DNA of 20,830 nt, from contig JAZNIK010000055.1 in NCBI GenBank assembly GCA_045577495.1, positions 1-20,830 on the forward strand, given 5' to 3'. The notes under the pieces were generated by a model that saw only the letters and a list, made by a program, of their open reading frames with translations, searched no databases and had not been told where the DNA came from. The translations under genes were made by a program, and so were the position numbers. This DNA is from UMGS1279 sp045577495 (GTDB lineage: Bacteria; Bacillota; Clostridia; Oscillospirales; Acutalibacteraceae). Below, piece by piece: positions 13,908 to 20,752 of the stretch; position 1 is the first letter of the stretch, and each line of letters opens with the position of its first letter.

Positions 13908-15023
13908 TTATTTAAAGCATTTTTTTACAATATCAATAACCTTTTTGATATCCTCATCGGTCATTTTAATATCGCTTGGAAGACATATGCCGTTTTCAAA
14001 AATATCTTCACCAACATTATCACCCGCAGTGATAAAATCGCGGTCTGCAAATACAGGTTGCATATGCATTGGCTTCCAAATTGGGCGACTCTCGATATTT
14101 TCTTTTTCCATCGCCTCTAAAAGCATCGCAGGAGTTACGCCCGACTCTTTATCTATTGTAATACAGCTTAGCCAGAAGTTTGGCCTTGTGTTTTCTTCAT
14201 ACGGATTAAGCTTAACTGGTAAATCCTTAAATGCTTCCTCGTAGGTGCGGTAGATTTTTTCTTTTAAATTGCGATGCTCCTCTAAATGAATAAGCTGACC
14301 GCGACCGATACCCGCAACAATATTGCTCATACGATAGTTATAACCGATTTCACTATGTTGATACCAAGGTGCAGGGTCACGCGATTGGGTTGACCAAAAA
14401 CGTGCCTTTTTTATGCCCGCTTCATCATCGCTAAGAAGCATACCGCCACCCGAAGTGGTAATAATTTTATTACCATTAAAGCTTATAGCGTTATATTTAC
14501 CGAAGGTGCCTGTCATTCTGCCGTGATAGGTGGCTCCCAAGCTTTCTGCCGCATCCTCAATCAAAACTGCACCATGCTTATCGCAAATGGCGGTAATCTC
14601 ATCCATCTTTGCGGGGGTGCCATAAAGGTTTACAACAACAACGCATTTACACTGAGGATATTTTTCAAAAGCCTTTTCTAGCGCTTTGGGGTCCATATTC
14701 CAAGTATCACGCTCGCTATCGATAAACACCTGTATGCCGCCCTCATAGCTAACAGGGTTAACGGTTGCAGAAAAGGTTAAGTCGGAACAAAAAACGATAT
14801 CGCCCGCCTTAACACCTGCAAGTTTTACAGCCAAATGAAGTGCCGCCGTACCTGCAGAAAGTGCAGCTGCTTCTTTTACGCCAATATATTCTGCCATTTC
14901 TTTTTCAAAACAGTCAACATTTTTACCAAGCGGGGCTACCCAGTTGGTATCAAATGCCTCTTTAACAAAAACTTGTTCTTCACCGTGCATTGTTGGTGAA
15001 GACAAAAATATTCGCTTTGACAT
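13908..15023 (-). CDS. DegT/DnrJ/EryC1/StrS family sugar aminotransferase
   Basis: A 371-residue PLP-dependent aminotransferase of the nucleotide-sugar class, which transfers an amino group (usually from Glu) to a keto sugar for surface glycans. Family marks include ALSAGTAALHLAVKLAG (57-71, phosphate and cofactor site), DLTFSATVNPV, IEDAAESLGATY (Asp157 contacts the PLP ring) and FNGNKIITTSGGG with the Schiff-base Lys186. YNYRMSNIVAGIG and RPIWKPMHMQPVF complete the set. Full length. ATG 15023 has AGAGGG 7 nt upstream; the longer open frame to 15086 runs through the promoter. It is alone in its transcript with no glycan genes beside it. It resembles PglE/PseC-type enzymes, but the sugar is undetermined. 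Confidence 0.93.
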   Translation of the reverse strand: MSKRIFLSSPTMHGEEQVFVKEAFDTNWVAPLGKNVDCFEKEMAEYIGVKEAAALSAGTAALHLAVKLAGVKAGDIVFCSDLTFSATVNPVSYEGGIQVFIDSERDTWNMDPKALEKAFEKYPQCKCVVVVNLYGTPAKMDEITAICDKHGAVLIEDAAESLGATYHGRMTGTFGKYNAISFNGNKIITTSGGGMLLSDDEAGIKKARFWSTQSRDPAPWYQHSEIGYNYRMSNIVAGIGRGQLIHLEEHRNLKEKIYRTYEEAFKDLPVKLNPYEENTRPNFWLSCITIDKESGVTPAMLLEAMEKENIESRPIWKPMHMQPVFADRDFITAGDNVGEDIFENGICLPSDIKMTDEDIKKVIDIVKKCFK

Positions 15024-15057
15024 TTTTATCCCTCTTTCAACAGAGCATTTTTTTATA

Positions 15058-15086
15058 ATTATACTCCACTGTTTTGCTTTTTTCAA
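15058..15086 (-). promoter_or_regulatory. Promoter of the aminotransferase gene
   Basis: A minus-strand TTGAAA (15081-15086), a 17-bp spacer and a perfect TATAAT (15058-15063). Transcription should start near 15051, leaving a leader of about 30 nt. Confidence 0.82.
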
Positions 15087-15118
15087 GTATTTTTATATTA
15101 TGAAAAAAGCAAATTAAA

Positions 15119-15153
15119 ATTACCGACGCTACATACAAAATAACGTCGGTAAT
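15119..15153 (-). terminator. Terminator of the amino-acid ABC transporter operon
   Basis: ATTACCGACG (15119-15128) and CGTCGGTAAT (15144-15153) form a perfect 10-bp stem. The minus-strand tail is TTTTAATTTGCTTTTTT. It lies 3 nt after the ATPase stop. Confidence 0.87.
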
Positions 15154-15156
15154 AGT

Positions 15157-15960
15157 CTAATTCTTTTTAGATAACATCTGCTTATCACTTGAAAAAACGC
15201 TACCGCTATTTTTTTCAAACAGATTTAAAAGCTCATTTATGGTTAAGTTTTTCTTTTCCTCTCCCGAAATATCAACAACAATGCGACCCTCATGCATCAT
15301 AATAAGTCGGTTACCGTATTCAATAGCATCGTGCATATTGTGTGTAACCATAAGGGTTGTAAGGTTATTTTCGGTAACAAGCTTATTGGTGATTTCTAAA
15401 ACCTTTGCGGCGGTTTTAGGGTCTAAAGCGGCAGTATGTTCGTCCAAAAGCAAAAGTTTTGGCTTTTTGAGTGTTGCCATTAAAAGTGTTACCGCCTGCC
15501 TTTGACCGCCCGACAAAAGCCCAACTTTTGTTGAAAGTCTTTCCTCAAGCCCTAGTTCAAGCTGAGATAAAATCTTTTTATATTTTTCTCTATCTTTTTT
15601 GGTGCAACCCCAAACAAGCTTACGCCTTCTCCCCCTGCGCTCTGCAATAGCAAGGTTTTCAGCAATTTCCATATCGGGCGCGGTGCCTTTCATTGGGTCC
15701 TGAAACACGCGACAAAGCAACGCCGCTCTTTTAAAGGCAGGTAGGTTTGTAACATCTGTGCCGTTAATTTCAATGCTACCATAGTCGGGCTTCCAAACGC
15801 CTGATATAGCGTTAAGCATTGTGCTTTTTCCCGCGCCGTTACCACCGATAACGGTTACAAAATCTCCCTCGTTTAATGTGAGCTCCAATCCCGATAAAGC
15901 GCGTTTTTCGTTAACTGTATTGGCATTAAAGGTTTTATAGAGGTTTTTGATTTTAAGCAT
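15157..15960 (-). CDS. ABC transporter ATP-binding protein (TrpXYZ-like uptake system)
   Basis: A 267-residue ABC ATPase powering the lipoprotein/permease pair encoded upstream. Walker A is GGNGAGKST (39-47), the signature is LSGGQRQA (148-155), Walker B is LLLLDEH (168-174) and the switch His lies in MVTHNMHD. An insertion near 105-125 is rich in Arg/Lys (ERRGRRRKLVWG), as in other members of this branch. ATG 15960 has GGAGGG 7 nt upstream and overlaps the end of the permease gene by 8 bp, so the two are translationally coupled. Expression is set by the T-box leader at the head of the operon. Confidence 0.94.
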   Translation of the reverse strand: MLKIKNLYKTFNANTVNEKRALSGLELTLNEGDFVTVIGGNGAGKSTMLNAISGVWKPDYGSIEINGTDVTNLPAFKRAALLCRVFQDPMKGTAPDMEIAENLAIAERRGRRRKLVWGCTKKDREKYKKILSQLELGLEERLSTKVGLLSGGQRQAVTLLMATLKKPKLLLLDEHTAALDPKTAAKVLEITNKLVTENNLTTLMVTHNMHDAIEYGNRLIMMHEGRIVVDISGEEKKNLTINELLNLFEKNSGSVFSSDKQMLSKKN

Positions 15961-16873
15961 TGTTTTGCCCTCCATTTTCTGCCAAGCATTCCAGCGGGAT
16001 TTTGGGCTTTGTAAAATACTGTTTTTTAAGATATGGAATTGCAAGGAACACCGCAACCACAACAGCCGAAAGCATTTTAAGTAAATCGGTATCAAGTCCA
16101 AGCCAAATTACAAAGGTATATACCAAATAATACGCCACGCCGCCGCCAACAACACCAATAAGGCTAACAACAAAATTAGGTTTGATTTTAAGCGATACCG
16201 AAAGACCGATAATAATCGCAGCAAGACCTATAACAATGGCGCCTCTACCCATATTTATATCGGCGAAGCCTTGATATTGGGTAAGCAAAGCACCCGCGAG
16301 GGCAACAATACCATTAGAAATTGCAAGACCTAAAACCTTATTAAACTTAACATTAACACCCTGCGCCTCGCTCATATCCTCATTATCACCTGTTGACTTA
16401 ACCGAAAGACCAATTTCGGTATAAAAGAACAAATATAATGCAAATATTATAAAGGCGCAAAAACCAATAGTAACTAAAATTGCCATTGGATTATTTATTG
16501 ATGAAATCAAAACATTATAATTTCTTGAGCTTATAGTCAGATTTGCCTTGCCAAGTATTTTAAGGTTTAGCGACCATAAAATAAGCTGTGTTAAAATACC
16601 CGAGAGTATTCCGGGAATACCCATAACTGTATGAAACAAACCCGTTATGAGTCCCGCAAGTGCACCGGCAATAAATGAAACAATAAGGCAAACAAAAACG
16701 TTTACACCGCTTGTTAGCAAAATCGCGCAAACACAAGCGCCGGTACATATTGAGCCATCTACCGTAAGGTCGGCTATGTTTAATATTTTATACGAGATAT
16801 AAAGGCCGATAGCCATAATTCCCCATATAAGCCCTTGTGCAACCGCACCCGGTAACGCATTTAAAAATCCCAT
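15953..16873 (-). CDS. ABC transporter permease (BPD_transp_2, TrpXYZ-like)
   Basis: A 306-residue membrane permease of the LivH/RbsC-like BPD_transp_2 class, with about eight to nine hydrophobic segments. It starts with ALPGAVAQGLIWGIMAIGLYISYK and carries ILNIADLTVDGSICTG, a segment typical of TrpY-like permeases. GDNEDMSEAQGVNVKFNKVLGLAISNG is the cytoplasmic coupling region that contacts the ATPase. AGAGGA precedes ATG 16873. It lies 11 nt after the binding-protein gene and overlaps the ATPase gene. It probably forms a homodimeric channel for an aromatic or other amino acid. Confidence 0.93.
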   Translation of the reverse strand: MGFLNALPGAVAQGLIWGIMAIGLYISYKILNIADLTVDGSICTGACVCAILLTSGVNVFVCLIVSFIAGALAGLITGLFHTVMGIPGILSGILTQLILWSLNLKILGKANLTISSRNYNVLISSINNPMAILVTIGFCAFIIFALYLFFYTEIGLSVKSTGDNEDMSEAQGVNVKFNKVLGLAISNGIVALAGALLTQYQGFADINMGRGAIVIGLAAIIIGLSVSLKIKPNFVVSLIGVVGGGVAYYLVYTFVIWLGLDTDLLKMLSAVVVAVFLAIPYLKKQYFTKPKIPLECLAENGGQNNA

Positions 16874-16884
16874 TTTATCCTCTC

Positions 16885-17880
16885 TTATCGTGCAACAAAG
16901 CCATCTACATCGAGTATCTTGGTATCTATTCCAAGCTCATCGCAAATTGCTTTGTTATATTTTTTAACAGGTGCGGTATCATAACCGATAGCCATTTTGG
17001 TAATATCCTCTTTGCCTAAAAGAACCTTAGCAGCCATTTTGCCTGTTTCTACACCGATGTTATAATAGCTGATTGCAAGTGTTGCAAAGCAAACGTCACT
17101 TTCATATCCTGTAAAAACAGGAACCTTTTTAGGACCGCAAACATTTTTAAGAACTTCGTCGTTAGATGCAACAGTATTATCGGTAGGAACATAGATGGCA
17201 TCGCATTCGTTTGCTGCCTTTTCAACAACGCCCTGAAGTTCGGTTGACTCAGAGAATTTATATTCGCTTACCGAAATTTCTTTGCCCTCTAAATACTCTT
17301 TAACCGCATTATACTGATATGCCGAGTTGGCCTCTGCAGAGCAGTAAAGAATACCAACCTTGGAGCCTTTTTTAAGGTCTAAAACATCAATCATCATTTG
17401 TGCTTGGTCATCAAGCGGAGCAAGGTCGGATGTGCCTGATACATTGTTGCCAACAACACCGCTAAAATCCTCAATGCCTAATGCCACACCGTATTCGGTA
17501 ATGGATGTGCCAAGAACGGGAATGGTGGTTGTTGCGTTATATGCTGCCTGTAATGCAGGTGTTGCATTACCTAAGATAAGGTCAACTTCATCCGAAACAA
17601 AGCTATTAACGATTGTAACGCAGGTGTTAGAATCACCCTGACCGTTTTGCTCTTTGAAGATAACCTTTCTGCCCTCTGCCTTAAGCTCTTTTTCAAGCGA
17701 CTCTTTAAAGCCCTTTGTTGCCAAATCCAAAGAGTCGTGTGTTACAAGCTGACAAATACCAATGGTGTATTCCTCTTTATCGGGGTTTACTTTGATGGTT
17801 TCGCCGCCGCAAGCAGCAAACATAAAGCACACCGAAAGGCATAAAACCAATGTTAATGCTAAAGATATAATTTTTTTCAT
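16885..17880 (-). CDS. ABC transporter substrate-binding lipoprotein (PF04392, TrpX-like)
   Basis: A 331-residue extracytoplasmic binding protein. The signal peptide ends in a lipobox FAACGG with Cys24 as the lipidated residue. The mature part shows the two-lobe periplasmic-binding fold of the TrpX/PF04392 class: YTIGICQLVTHDSLDLATKGF, VDLILGNATPALQAAYNATT, IPVLGTSITEYGVALG and DAIYVPTDNTVASN. Ligands in this class are tryptophan and probably other amino acids. The T-box ahead of the operon has features pointing to Phe (see findings). AAAGGGAG precedes ATG 17880. First gene of a three-gene operon. Confidence 0.94.
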   Translation of the reverse strand: MKKIISLALTLVLCLSVCFMFAACGGETIKVNPDKEEYTIGICQLVTHDSLDLATKGFKESLEKELKAEGRKVIFKEQNGQGDSNTCVTIVNSFVSDEVDLILGNATPALQAAYNATTTIPVLGTSITEYGVALGIEDFSGVVGNNVSGTSDLAPLDDQAQMMIDVLDLKKGSKVGILYCSAEANSAYQYNAVKEYLEGKEISVSEYKFSESTELQGVVEKAANECDAIYVPTDNTVASNDEVLKNVCGPKKVPVFTGYESDVCFATLAISYYNIGVETGKMAAKVLLGKEDITKMAIGYDTAPVKKYNKAICDELGIDTKILDVDGFVAR

Positions 17881-17945
17881 TTTAAAAACTCCCTTTTTAA
17901 AAATATTTAAAGCAATTTTACTTGCTAAAAAACAAAATTAACAAA

Positions 17946-17979
17946 CAAAAAACCTGCATCCTTAAAAAAGGATGCAGGG
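17946..17979 (-). terminator. T-box regulated intrinsic terminator
   Basis: On the minus strand CCTGCATCCTT (17968-17978) and AAGGATGCAGG (17953-17963) form an 11-bp stem with a TTTT loop, followed by TTTTTT. The upstream arm includes CCCTGC, which can instead pair with GCAGAG at the T-box to form the antiterminator. Confidence 0.93.
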
Positions 17980-18222
17980 ACAGTTTAACACCGTGTTACC
18001 ACTCTGCTTTATCTTTTTTTCGCAAAAAAGACCTCAATAAGTGCAAATACACTCTTACGATATAACGGTCGCACCCGGTAAAGCCTACTCAGTAAAACCT
18101 TCAGCCCACAGCTAACGAAATGAATTCACCGCAACCCGTATTACTGTTTCTCACCAAACAACAGCTCTCTTAAACACAAAAAGCGGATACTACTTTTCGC
18201 TCAAACGCCTTATTAAAATTAT
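17946..18222 (-). ncRNA. T-box leader (candidate Phe specifier UUC)
   Basis: A complete tRNA-sensing leader. In 5'-3' order on the minus strand it has AGAGAGCTGTTG (18159-18170) and GGTGAGAAACAG (18144-18155) of stem I. Next comes the presumed specifier loop side GAATTCA with TTC at 18122-18124. Then AGTAGG...CCGGG...ACCGTTA marks stem II/pseudoknot elements, a stem III region follows, and the T-box AGAGTGGTAACACGG (17991-18005) precedes the terminator. The base after TGG in the T-box is T (17998), which matches tRNAs with discriminator A73. Uncharged tRNA should switch on the downstream ABC operon. The T-box identity is secure; the amino acid is inferred. Confidence 0.93.
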
Positions 18223-18228
18223 ATTCAT

Positions 18229-18257
18229 ATTATAATTGCAATGTTATAGTTTGTCAA
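18229..18257 (-). promoter_or_regulatory. Consensus promoter of the T-box/ABC operon
   Basis: A minus-strand perfect TTGACA (18252-18257), a 17-bp spacer and a perfect TATAAT (18229-18234), with a start near 18222. It begins only 9 bp downstream of the stop of the preceding ABC permease gene. Confidence 0.9.
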
Positions 18258-18265
18258 GAAATTTT

Positions 18266-19057
18266 TTAATCTAAATTTACACCCTTTTTAAAAAGCTTAG
18301 CGCTTACAACTGTAACGATTGATATTATTACAGCATAGATTATAATCGCAATAAGCAAAATGGTTTTTATCTGCTCTATTCCAACAATGTCATTGGTTAT
18401 AAACAAATTCATAAGCTCTTTGCTAAAGAGGGAGCATATAAACACCCCTAACAAAGCGATGTTTTGCGAGGCTAAGTAAGATACAAAGCCGAACAAAACC
18501 GAATAGCCGATTTTTGAACTGTTCATTCTATGACCTAAGATAATACCCAATGTTCCGCACTGCAAAATATTAAAGAATTGCAAAAACAAAATAAACAAAA
18601 ACACGCACAGAATTGCAACAATACTGCTATTATATGCCTTAGCCATCGGCAATAGCACACCTTTAACCATCTCGATATTTTCTTTTGAATAATAGGCAAT
18701 AAAAAACGTAATGCCAATAACCGCAAAGCTTACAAAAAGAGATATTATTGCACATACGGTTTTTGATGCGTAAAGCTGGGTTTTTGTTACGGGCAAGGTA
18801 TGGGTTAAATATCCCTCATCGGAATATAAATTTGTTCTAAACCTTGACCACATACGCAAAATATTATTGATTAAAACATTAAATATCATTGAAATAGTGA
18901 CACCGCTGCACACTCTACCTATTATATTCATTATGAAGGAGTTCTCGATGCTTAAAAACACCCTTGTAAGAACCGCAAAAAACAAGGAGAGAGCATAAAA
19001 AATCACTAACACCTTATAAACATTTTTTAAATCATATTTAAGAAGTTTTTTTAGCAT
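18266..19057 (-). CDS. ABC-2 type transporter permease (GntR/YtrA operon)
   Basis: A 263-residue membrane protein with six predicted hydrophobic segments. It begins MLKKLLKYDLKNVYKVLVIFY, typical of ABC-2 permeases in Firmicute YtrA-type operons. The first loop contains YSDEGYLTHTLPVTKTQLYASK, a segment commonly seen in these proteins (the exit/elbow region around the second helix). It should pair with the ATPase encoded immediately upstream, whose gene it overlaps by 7 bp. The substrate is unknown. Such systems often respond to cell-envelope stress or peptide antibiotics. Confidence 0.9.
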   Translation of the reverse strand: MLKKLLKYDLKNVYKVLVIFYALSLFFAVLTRVFLSIENSFIMNIIGRVCSGVTISMIFNVLINNILRMWSRFRTNLYSDEGYLTHTLPVTKTQLYASKTVCAIISLFVSFAVIGITFFIAYYSKENIEMVKGVLLPMAKAYNSSIVAILCVFLFILFLQFFNILQCGTLGIILGHRMNSSKIGYSVLFGFVSYLASQNIALLGVFICSLFSKELMNLFITNDIVGIEQIKTILLIAIIIYAVIISIVTVVSAKLFKKGVNLD

Positions 19058-19746
19058 TTAAACATCCTCCTGAAAATTTCATCTATCGAGGCATTCTCTT
19101 TATTTCTAAGCTCGTCGCTTGGCGAGGTTAATACAATTTTGCCGTTATCTATGAATATAACCTCATCCAGAATTCTTTCAACATCGCTTATAAGATGAGT
19201 GGAGATTATAACGCTTGCGTCCTCATTAAAATTAGTGAGAATTGTATCAAGTATATAATCGCGTGTGGCTGGGTCGACGCCACCAAGCGGCTCATCTAAA
19301 ATATAAAGGTCTGCCCTACGGCTCATAACAAGCACAAGTTGAACCTTTTCTTGCATACCTTTACTCATTTTTGCAAGTTTTTGGTTTAAATCAAGGTTTA
19401 AATCTTTAATAAGAGTCCTTGCCTTTTCGGCATCAAAATCGGCATAAAAATCGCAAAAATACTTTATAACCTGTTCAACCGTCATTTGTTTTTCTAAATA
19501 GGTTCGCTCCGGCAGATAGGATATAATTTTTTTACTTTCAACCCCAATGGGCTTCCCATTTATTAAAACCTCGCCCGAAGATGCAGTCAATAAATTGTTT
19601 ATAATCTTTATAAGGGTAGTTTTGCCCGTTCCATTCTTACCAAGCAAACCTATAATTTTACCGCGAGGGATATTTAAATTAACATCCTGCAAAACCTTTT
19701 TGTTTCCATAGTTTTTTGTTAGGTTAATGCACTCTAAAAGTTCCAT
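19051..19746 (-). CDS. ABC transporter ATP-binding protein (GntR/YtrA operon)
   Basis: A 231-residue ABC ATPase. Walker A is GKNGTGKTT (36-44), the signature is the degenerate MSKGMQEKV (127-135) in place of LSGGQ, Walker B is LYILDEP (147-153) and the switch His is in ISTHLISD. The MSKG-type signature is usual in ABC-2/YtrB-like exporters. The ATG shares one base with the stop of the GntR gene (TAATG), and the end overlaps the permease start, giving tight coupling across three genes. Confidence 0.94.
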   Translation of the reverse strand: MELLECINLTKNYGNKKVLQDVNLNIPRGKIIGLLGKNGTGKTTLIKIINNLLTASSGEVLINGKPIGVESKKIISYLPERTYLEKQMTVEQVIKYFCDFYADFDAEKARTLIKDLNLDLNQKLAKMSKGMQEKVQLVLVMSRRADLYILDEPLGGVDPATRDYILDTILTNFNEDASVIISTHLISDVERILDEVIFIDNGKIVLTSPSDELRNKENASIDEIFRRMFKC

Positions 19747-20111
19747 TATTCTTCCCCTTTCAGTTTTTTAAGATACTCGATTGCTTCCTTTTGATTAAGC
19801 CCTAATTTTTGCATATCATTAAAATATTTTAATGCAAAAGTATTGGCGGATTCATCTTTAAACTTGCTTATAAGGTTTTTATCCTCTGTTACAAATTTGC
19901 CGTTTGTTCTATCAGTGTATATAAGTTTTAATTGCTCTAACTCACCTAACGCCTTTTGCATTGTGTTGGGGTTTACCCGAGTTTTAAGCGCCAACTCCCT
20001 GATAGACGGCAATCTCTCCCCCGGGGATATTTGGCTTGAAATTATTTTTGTTTTTAATTGCTCAACCAACTGAATATATATTGGTGTGTTGTTATCAAAC
20101 TCAAAATTCAC
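19746..20111 (-). CDS. GntR family (YtrA subfamily) transcriptional regulator
   Basis: A 121-residue repressor. The N-terminal winged helix-turn-helix spans about residues 5-70 (PIYIQLVEQLKTKIISSQ, then ERLPSIRELALKTRVNPNTMQKAL). It is followed by the short helical YtrA dimerisation tail ending AIEYLKKLKGEE; there is no separate effector domain. I chose the GTG at 20111, preceded by AGGGGG. An ATG at 20132 would lie only about 14 nt from the predicted transcription start, with no ribosome site. It probably represses its own operon through the palindrome over the promoter. Confidence 0.92.
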   Translation of the reverse strand: MNFEFDNNTPIYIQLVEQLKTKIISSQISPGERLPSIRELALKTRVNPNTMQKALGELEQLKLIYTDRTNGKFVTEDKNLISKFKDESANTFALKYFNDMQKLGLNQKEAIEYLKKLKGEE

Positions 20112-20129
20112 TTGCCATTCGCCCCCTTG

Positions 20130-20163
20130 CATTGTATTACTCGACTAACACAATGATACAATG
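20130..20163. promoter_or_regulatory. Candidate GntR/YtrA operator palindrome
   Basis: CATTGTAT (20130-20137) and ATACAATG (20156-20163) are exact inverse copies with 18 bp between. The right arm covers part of the -10 box (20153-20158) and the left arm lies just past the transcription start. A repressor dimer bound here would block the promoter. Positions suggest autoregulation of the GntR-ABC operon. Confidence 0.65.
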
Positions 20164-20181
20164 TGAAGTTATATTTGTCAA
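20153..20181 (-). promoter_or_regulatory. Promoter of the GntR-ABC operon
   Basis: A minus-strand perfect TTGACA (20176-20181), a 17-bp spacer and TATCAT (20153-20158), with a predicted start near 20146. Confidence 0.85.
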
Positions 20182-20239
20182 CCCTATTTTAATATTTATA
20201 TATTTTTTCAAAAAAAATAAAAAAAATCAAATATTTCGC

Positions 20240-20268
20240 TTGACTTTATATTTTTTTTATGGTATAGT
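20240..20268 (+). promoter_or_regulatory. Promoter of tRNA-Thr
   Basis: TTGACT (20240-20245), a 17-bp spacer and TATAGT (20263-20268), about 19 bp upstream of the tRNA 5' end. It may also drive tRNA-Tyr. Confidence 0.82.
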
Positions 20269-20286
20269 ATTTGGGCGCTTTAGTTT

Positions 20287-20362
20287 GCTGGTGTAGCTCA
20301 GTTGGTAGAGCAGCTGATTTGTAATCAGCAGGTCGGGGGTTCAAGTCCGTCCACCAGCTCCA
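20287..20362 (+). tRNA. tRNA-Thr (UGU)
   Basis: A complete cloverleaf: acceptor GCTGGTG/CACCAGC, D arm TAGCTCAGTTGGTAGAGC, anticodon stem CTGAT/ATCAG with loop TTGTAAT (anticodon UGU, Thr), T arm loop TTCAAGT, discriminator T and encoded CCA (20360-20362). Its last 18 bases are repeated 176 bp downstream. Confidence 0.97.
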
Positions 20363-20406
20363 TTATTTTTTTGCAAACTGTCCTCGGACTTGAAGCCTAA
20401 GAGGGT
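20345..20406 (+). repeat. 62-bp direct repeat, copy 1 (tRNA-Thr 3' end plus trailer)
   Basis: Starts inside the tRNA-Thr T arm (GTCCGTCCACCAGCTCCA) and runs 44 bp past the CCA through a T7 run and a CCTC...GAGG mini-hairpin. It matches copy 2 at 60 of 62 positions; the mismatches are at 20380 and 20399. Confidence 0.95.
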
Positions 20407-20520
20407 GAGTTGCGTTAAGAAAACAATTGATAATTGTTTTTAGCAACGAAGTGCGAAGGGCGGTACTGCACAGAATGTGCGGTGACCGAGCACGGAAGGT
20501 TTTCTGTCAAGAAAAACTTC
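20407..20520 (+). other. 114-bp hairpin-rich spacer between the tRNA-Thr 3'-end repeats
   Basis: No open frame of note. Three hairpins are visible. GTTGC...GCAAC (20409-20447) contains a perfect AAAACAATT-GAT-AATTGTTTT core. GCAC-AGAAT-GTGC lies at 20468-20480. AAGGTTTTCT and AGAAAAACTT (20496-20519) pair at nine of ten positions. It would be transcribed with the tRNAs. It could be an inserted repeat unit, a small RNA, or the remains of an integrated element. Confidence 0.6.
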
Positions 20521-20582
20521 GTCCGTCCACCAGCTCCATTATTTTTTTGCAAACTATCCTCGGACTTGAAGCCTGAGAGGGT
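20521..20582 (+). repeat. 62-bp direct repeat, copy 2 (tRNA-Thr 3' end fragment)
   Basis: A copy of 20345-20406 with two substitutions (20556 and 20575), including the 3' tRNA-Thr fragment and CCA. It has no 5' part of a tRNA before it, so it is not a second gene. Confidence 0.95.
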
Positions 20583-20601
20583 TTGCACGAAAAGTTAATA
20601 T

Positions 20602-20686
20602 GGGAGTGTTCCCGAGTGGCCAAAGGGGGCAGACTGTAAATCTGTTGTCTTCGACTTCGGTGGTTCGAATCCACCCGCTCCCACCA
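20602..20686 (+). tRNA. tRNA-Tyr (GUA)
   Basis: A class II tRNA: acceptor GGGAGTG/CGCTCCC, anticodon stem CAGA/TCTG with loop CTGTAAA (anticodon GUA, Tyr), a long variable arm (about TTGTCTTCGACTTCGG), T loop TTCGAAT, discriminator A and encoded CCA (20684-20686). Confidence 0.97.
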
Positions 20687-20691
20687 AAACA

Positions 20692-20715
20692 GAAACCGAC
20701 CAATAGGTCGGTTTC
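20692..20715 (+). other. Perfect hairpin after tRNA-Tyr
   Basis: GAAACCGACC (20692-20701) and GGTCGGTTTC (20706-20715) form a perfect 10-bp stem with an AATA loop, 5 nt after the tRNA CCA. There is no T-run directly after it, so it is probably a 3' processing or protection hairpin in front of the true terminator. Confidence 0.75.
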
Positions 20716-20716
20716 A

Positions 20717-20752
20717 GACCGCTGACAAAGGTAAGTCAGCGGTCATTTTTTT
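20717..20752 (+). terminator. Rho-independent terminator of the tRNA-Thr/Tyr unit
   Basis: GACCGCTGAC (20717-20726) and GTCAGCGGTC (20735-20744) form a perfect 10-bp stem followed by A and T7. The tail ATTTTTTTGCAAA is identical to the 13 bp inside both direct-repeat copies. Confidence 0.93.

Noticed and set aside
15961..16101. 47-codon N-terminal extension of the ABC ATPase
   Set aside because: It lies within the permease gene in another frame; the ATP-binding fold starts at MLKIKNLYKTF with GGAGGG before ATG 15960.
20521..20538. Second tRNA-Thr gene
   Set aside because: Only the 3' T-arm and acceptor fragment is present; the D arm and anticodon arm are missing, so it is a repeat fragment.
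20345..20582. CRISPR-like repeat-spacer structure
   Set aside because: Only two repeats, 62 bp long and containing tRNA sequence, with a single 114-bp spacer and no cas genes.
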